Origin: Myxococcota bacterium
GTDB lineage: Bacteria > Myxococcota > Polyangia > GCA-2747355 > JAKLHH01
Reading direction: 5' to 3'
Length of the DNA: 8,730 bases
Assembly: GCA_022710245.1 (NCBI GenBank)
Contig: JAKLHH010000250.1
Span: 1-8,730, forward strand
Shown here piece after piece: positions 5,952 through 8,730 of the stretch (the stretch's first letter is position 1; each line of letters starts with the position of its first letter). The notes beneath the pieces are model-generated. The model searched no databases. It was not told the DNA's origin and saw only the letters and a program-made list of their open reading frames with translations. The translations under genes and the position numbers were made by a program.

Positions 5952-6563
5952 TCAGTCCTGCTCGTCCTCGTGCTCGCCATAGAGCTCCGGACGCCCCCAG
6001 TCCCGCTCCCAGCCCCACTCCCAGTCGCCCTCGGGCCCCCAGCCCGCGCTCCAGTCGAGGCTCCAGTCCCACGCCGCCGGGTCATAGCCCCAGTCCCAGG
6101 GGTACTGCTCGGGCGCCACCGCGACCGGCTGCGGTGGCTCCCAGACGGCGATCTGCTCGATCTCCACCAGGGGGTAGGCGTAGTCCCGCTCGCCGAGCCG
6201 CTCGCTGCGCACGCCAGCCACCGTCCCGGCGATGGTGATCCGCTTGCCGGGCTTGAAGACCGCGGGGTCGAGGAGGCGGGGCGTCTCCGCGATGAAGCGA
6301 CCCTGCGTGTAGGGCGAGTCGGCGGGCTGCTCCTCGCCCTCGAGAGGGCGCTCCACCACGTAGAGCAGGGTGCCGGTGCGGGTGCTCTGGCTGGCGATGA
6401 TCTCGCCGCCCCAGATGACGAGCGAGCCCTGGTAGGCCTGCGGCTGCTGCCGCACCATCCTGAAGCTGAGGTCGCGCCGCGCCTCGTGCCGGAGCTGCTC
6501 GGAGATGGGAGAGTGCGCGCACCCGGCGACGAGCACGAGCGCCAAGCCCAGCGACCTCACCAT
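5952..6563 (-). CDS. slp: Slp-family outer-membrane lipoprotein with Trp/Asp-rich C-terminal tail
   Basis: Lipoprotein of 203 residues. A short signal peptide ends in the lipobox LVAGC (lipidated Cys15). Residues 20-142 match the Slp family: QAYQGSLVIWGGEIIASQS, then LLYVVERPLE, GRFIAETPRLLDP and the beta strands KRITIAGTVAG and YPLVEIEQIAVWEP. Slp of enterobacteria is an outer-membrane lipoprotein induced by starvation and acid; its exact role is unsettled. The tail from about residue 152 is unusual: it holds 10 tryptophans between residues 156 and 189, mixed with Asp, Glu and Gly (for example YPWDWGYDP and DWEWGWERDW), and ends in acidic residues. The ATG at 6563 is chosen because the signal peptide begins there and a G-rich Shine-Dalgarno precedes it. 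The frame stays open upstream to 6635 with no signal-like sequence. It is probably co-transcribed with the Spy-like gene. Confidence 0.88.
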   Translation of the reverse strand: MVRSLGLALVLVAGCAHSPISEQLRHEARRDLSFRMVRQQPQAYQGSLVIWGGEIIASQSTRTGTLLYVVERPLEGEEQPADSPYTQGRFIAETPRLLDPAVFKPGKRITIAGTVAGVRSERLGERDYAYPLVEIEQIAVWEPPQPVAVAPEQYPWDWGYDPAAWDWSLDWSAGWGPEGDWEWGWERDWGRPELYGEHEDEQD

Positions 6564-6659
6564 GACCCCCCCCTCTCGCCAGCGACTGGACCGGCGGCGT
6601 TCGGCAAAGTCTGGCGCAGGCGGCCGGCGAGTCAAGGGCGGGAGGTGCGTGCGAGGCCC

Positions 6660-6692
6660 GCGCGGCGTGCGCGCTGGGCGCGCGAGCCGCGC
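6660..6692 (-). terminator. GC-rich stem-loop just after the hydrolase gene
   Basis: GCGCGGC (6660-6666) pairs with GCCGCGC (6686-6692). After one mismatch and one G-T pair, six further G-C pairs continue to a 3-nt loop (6675-6677). It starts one base after the stop codon of the hydrolase gene, where a terminator or 3'-end stabilising hairpin is expected. There is no T-tract after the stem on the minus strand, so factor-independent termination is uncertain. The 130-bp gap to slp (6564-6693) holds nothing else I recognise except the region where a slp promoter would have to lie. Confidence 0.45.
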
Positions 6693-6693
6693 C

Positions 6694-7938
6694 TCAGATC
6701 ATCGGCGGCAGGTCCTCGGGCGCCTTCGTCTTGTTGTAGTACTCGGTGTAGCTGGTCAGCCACGACGGGGAGGGCCACTGCTGCGGGTCGATGGAGCGGG
6801 TCATCTCGTAGTAGAACGTCTTGTAGGTGAGGGGGACCGCGCCCGCCTGATAGAGGGGCTCCAGGGTCGCGCTCTGATCAGCGCCGGTGACGGAGAGGAG
6901 AGCGTCCTCCATCACGAAGACCTCGTGCGTCGGACGCTGCGCGCCGACGAGCGCCGTCAGCTGCTGGTCTCCGCCGGCGACGACGAGCTGCTTGCCCGCG
7001 GCCGCCGCCGCGAGGTCGGCGAGCGGCCTCACCACCTGCTTGGGGACCAGGCTCTTCAGCGAGGCAGGCAGCGTCGTGCTGGTCCCGAAGAGCGGGATGT
7101 TGAACCACTCGCTGATGAGGAGCAGCTCTCGCAGCCGCGCCTGCTTGGCCGCGAGCCGCGGATCCTTCGAGCCCGCCAGGGTGGCGTCGTCGAGGTGGTT
7201 GAGGACGATGGCGACCCCCAGCGGGTCGACGAGGCGGATCGGCACGGCGGGCGGCGCGGGGAGGTCGCCGGGGTGATCCAGGAAGCCGGCCACCTCGGCG
7301 CGCTTGGCCAGCTGCACGCCGGCCTGCTTCAGCCGCCGCAGCGCCGGCCCGGTGTTCGGCTCCGAGGTGAAGACCGTGTCCTCGAGGAGCGTCACGCCCA
7401 GGCCGAGCTTGCGCAGCCCGAGGACGGTCTGCAGGACGCAGACGTCGGTCTCGGCGCCGAGGAGGATGACGTGGGTGAGGCCGTGCTGCTTCACCGCCGC
7501 GGCGAAGGCGGGCTGACCGGTGGCCGCGAAGGTGGTCTTGATGAACTCCTCCGCCCGCCCGGGGAGGACCTCCTTCAGGGTCGGAGGCAGCGTGTAGCCG
7601 CTCTGGGTCTTCGAGTGCTCGTAGCTGATCAGGAACGGGACGGCGCGGGTCGAGGCGAGCTCGAAGATCGTGCGGGTGCCGGCGACGATCGCGTTGATGT
7701 CCTTGTCGGCCGCGCCGCTGATGAAGGTCTGCTGCACGTCGATGACAGCGATCCCGACCACCGGCGTCGCGGGCGCCGCGGCCTCCGCTCCCGTGGCGCC
7801 CTGATCGTGGCTCGATGGCCCGCCATCGGCCGCTGGCGACGCGATGCCCGAGTCGGGTCGCGTGGGCTCCTCGACGCCCGAGGTGCCAGCACAGGAACAA
7901 GCGAGGAGGACGATCAGCGGGAGCAAGAGGTGGCGCAT
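6694..7938 (-). CDS. Lipoprotein-anchored isochorismatase-like hydrolase with degenerate second domain
   Basis: Exported protein of 414 residues. The signal peptide MRHLLLPLIVLLAC fits a lipobox (LLAC, lipidated Cys14), followed by a Pro/Ser/Asp/Gly/Ala linker to about residue 58. Residues 60-220 form an isochorismatase-like cysteine hydrolase domain with the Asp-Lys-Cys triad: Asp67 in AVIDVQQTF, Lys134 in EFIKTTF and Cys167 in GAETDVCVLQ. Residues 240-380 seem to repeat the fold (GVAIVLNHLDD, KQLVVAGGDQQLTALVG, VFVMEDALLS, LYQAGAVPL), but the catalytic Asp and Cys positions are Leu246 and Thr328 by direct alignment; Lys295 is kept. The family hydrolyses amides, vinyl ethers or related C-N and C-O bonds; the substrate is unknown. 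Family members are usually cytosolic, so a surface or periplasmic lipoprotein form is uncommon. The ATG at 7938 has only a weak GGGA nearby. A hairpin follows the stop. Confidence 0.85.
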   Translation of the reverse strand: MRHLLLPLIVLLACSCAGTSGVEEPTRPDSGIASPAADGGPSSHDQGATGAEAAAPATPVVGIAVIDVQQTFISGAADKDINAIVAGTRTIFELASTRAVPFLISYEHSKTQSGYTLPPTLKEVLPGRAEEFIKTTFAATGQPAFAAAVKQHGLTHVILLGAETDVCVLQTVLGLRKLGLGVTLLEDTVFTSEPNTGPALRRLKQAGVQLAKRAEVAGFLDHPGDLPAPPAVPIRLVDPLGVAIVLNHLDDATLAGSKDPRLAAKQARLRELLLISEWFNIPLFGTSTTLPASLKSLVPKQVVRPLADLAAAAAGKQLVVAGGDQQLTALVGAQRPTHEVFVMEDALLSVTGADQSATLEPLYQAGAVPLTYKTFYYEMTRSIDPQQWPSPSWLTSYTEYYNKTKAPEDLPPMI

Positions 7939-8116
7939 GGTCCCGGGTGTTGCAGCCGGGGTGCCAGGCGCGCGGCGTCGAGGCGGCCAGTTAACCAGCG
8001 AGAATCATGTGGCGGAGGCTGAGTGCGCCGTGTCCCACCAGGGCGGCGGACTGATGACATTACCCCCGATCTGGTTACACGAGCCCCAGGCCCCGCTCGG
8101 TCCCGCCCTGCGCTGA
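7939..8116. other. 178-bp intergenic region, probable promoter of the hydrolase gene
   Basis: The region lies between the GNAT stop and the hydrolase start, both on the minus strand. It is locally less GC-rich around 8050-8080, where TAATGT occurs on the minus strand (complement of 8057-8062) as a possible -10 without a good -35. A weak 5-bp inverted repeat (CGAGC at 8080-8084, GCTCG at 8095-8099) follows the GNAT stop and could assist termination. I see no gene in it. Confidence 0.35.
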
Positions 8117-8635
8117 TCAGCTGCCGGTTTGCTCCGTCGGCGTCTGCGCCGGCGAGGCCTCGCGCGTCATCTCGATCATCGTCTCGCGGAAGCCGGCGCT
8201 CGCGAAGAGCGCCCGCGCCGCCGGGTTCGCGGTCGCGACCATGAGGACCACGCGGGGGACGCCGAGCTCCTCGAGCCGCTGCACGACGTCCTCGAGGAGC
8301 GCCCGTCCGATGCCGTCGCCTCGCGTGGGCTCCTCGACGTAGAGGTCGTGGATCTTCCCGCAGGCATCCCGGAGGTCGCTCCAGTCTCGCGGCACGAGCG
8401 ACGCATAGACGTACCCGATCACCCGTCCGGCGCGCTCGGCGACGAGGATGATCGTCTCTCGCACGGCGAGCTGCGAGGCGAAGTACTGGCGATAGCCGCG
8501 CTCGACCCCGCCCACCAGGAAGAAGCGCTGCGGGTCCCAGGAGTGGTGCAGGCGCACCAGCGCGGCGCCCATGCGGGCGACCACGTCGAGGTCAGCGGGG
8601 GCGGCGGGGCGCACGATCAGATCGGAGGTGCTCAT
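8117..8635 (-). CDS. GNAT-family N-acetyltransferase
   Basis: Cytoplasmic acetyl-CoA-dependent acetyltransferase of 172 residues, a single GNAT domain of normal length. It starts MSTSDLIVRPAAPADLDVVA, the usual beta1-alpha1 opening. Strands TIILVAERAGRVIGYVYASL lead to motif A, KIHDLYVEEPTRGDGIGRAL, in which RGDGIG (105-110) is the pyrophosphate-binding R-x-x-G-x-G loop. Motif B covers VVLMVATANPAARALFASAGF, with Asn137 and the ALF-x-x-x-GF signature. Downstream residues to the C-terminus are polar and probably disordered. The ATG at 8635 is preferred; a GTG two codons upstream (8641) closer to AGGA is an alternative. The acceptor substrate, small molecule or protein, cannot be deduced. Neighbours give no clue, and the gene is separated from the next by 178 bp. 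Confidence 0.9.
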   Translation of the reverse strand: MSTSDLIVRPAAPADLDVVARMGAALVRLHHSWDPQRFFLVGGVERGYRQYFASQLAVRETIILVAERAGRVIGYVYASLVPRDWSDLRDACGKIHDLYVEEPTRGDGIGRALLEDVVQRLEELGVPRVVLMVATANPAARALFASAGFRETMIEMTREASPAQTPTEQTGS

Positions 8636-8682
8636 CGGCACGCATCCTGGCGCGCCGCGGAGGGCGGGTCAATGGGAGCGGG

Positions 8683-8730
8683 CTACTGCACGCAGAGCTC
8701 GACGGCCTTCACCGCGAGCGAGCCGGAGCC
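8683..8730 (-). CDS. C-terminal end of an unidentified gene cut by the window edge
   Basis: The last 15 codons of a minus-strand frame are visible, reading GSGSLAVKAVELCVQ before a TAG stop. All third positions but two are G or C, in keeping with real genes here, and a gene is expected upstream of the GNAT gene (47-bp gap). The fragment is too short to assign to a family. Confidence 0.4.
   Translation of the reverse strand, partial: GSGSLAVKAVELCVQ

Noticed and set aside
5742..6830. 362-codon plus-strand open frame across the Spy-like and slp genes
   Set aside because: Antisense shadow with low-complexity Arg/Ala/Pro content. Both minus-strand genes have signal peptides and family motifs.
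6505..8022. 505-codon plus-strand open frame opposite slp and the hydrolase
   Set aside because: It spans two real minus-strand genes and their gap, with Arg/Gly/Asp/Glu-rich content and no motifs. It is an antisense shadow.
8054..8116. 20-codon plus-strand frame in the gap upstream of the hydrolase gene
   Set aside because: No Shine-Dalgarno, very short, no sign of codon bias beyond base composition.
8112..8121. Perfect palindrome GCTGATCAGC at the end of the GNAT gene
   Set aside because: Ten bases overlapping a stop codon are easily explained by chance; no second copy seen.

Overview
The window is about 70% G+C by eye, densely coded, and uses almost only G/C-ending codons. Secreted proteins carry lipoprotein signals followed by Pro/Ser/Asp/Gly/Ala-rich linkers. 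Together with the mix of chemotaxis, partner-switching and lipoprotein genes, this suggests a high-GC Gram-negative of the Myxococcota/deltaproteobacterial type. That placement is inferred from style; no marker gene is present. I see no tRNA, rRNA, CRISPR array, insertion sequence or phage gene.

Left part, minus strand, positions 3351 down to 1: a tightly packed four-gene operon. In order of transcription it encodes a response-regulator/PP2C (RsbU/SpoIIE-type) phosphatase, an RsbW-like HATPase, a SpoIIAA/RsbV-like STAS protein and a CheA-type histidine kinase whose C-terminus lies outside the window. The genes overlap by 4 bp, are separated by 5 bp, or overlap by 8 bp, so translation is probably coupled. 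A plausible flow is receptor -> CheA -> phosphorylation of the REC domain -> phosphatase activity on STAS-P -> release or capture of the HATPase. The final target (sigma factor or other) is not in the window.

Middle, plus strand, 3624-5327: a membrane-bound methyl-accepting chemotaxis protein, divergent from the operon and the obvious candidate receptor for this CheA. The 272-bp divergent region holds a nested inverted repeat, a possible 30-codon ORF with its own Shine-Dalgarno, and a second hairpin ahead of the receptor gene.

Right part, minus strand, 8730 down to 5337: an envelope and accessory group. It contains an incomplete gene at the window edge, a GNAT acetyltransferase, a lipoprotein-anchored isochorismatase-like hydrolase that appears to be a tandem duplication with a degenerate second domain, a strong GC hairpin, an Slp-family outer-membrane lipoprotein with an extraordinary Trp/Asp-rich tail, and a small periplasmic Spy/CpxP-like protein with Met/His/Cys and Met/Gly-rich segments. 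The last two are 36 bp apart and probably co-transcribed. The Spy-like gene converges on the receptor gene with only 9 bp between stops.

The items most worth following up are the chemotaxis/partner-switch hybrid operon, the tandem enzyme/pseudoenzyme lipoprotein, the Trp-rich Slp tail, and the Asn/Gly insert in the receptor's HAMP region.
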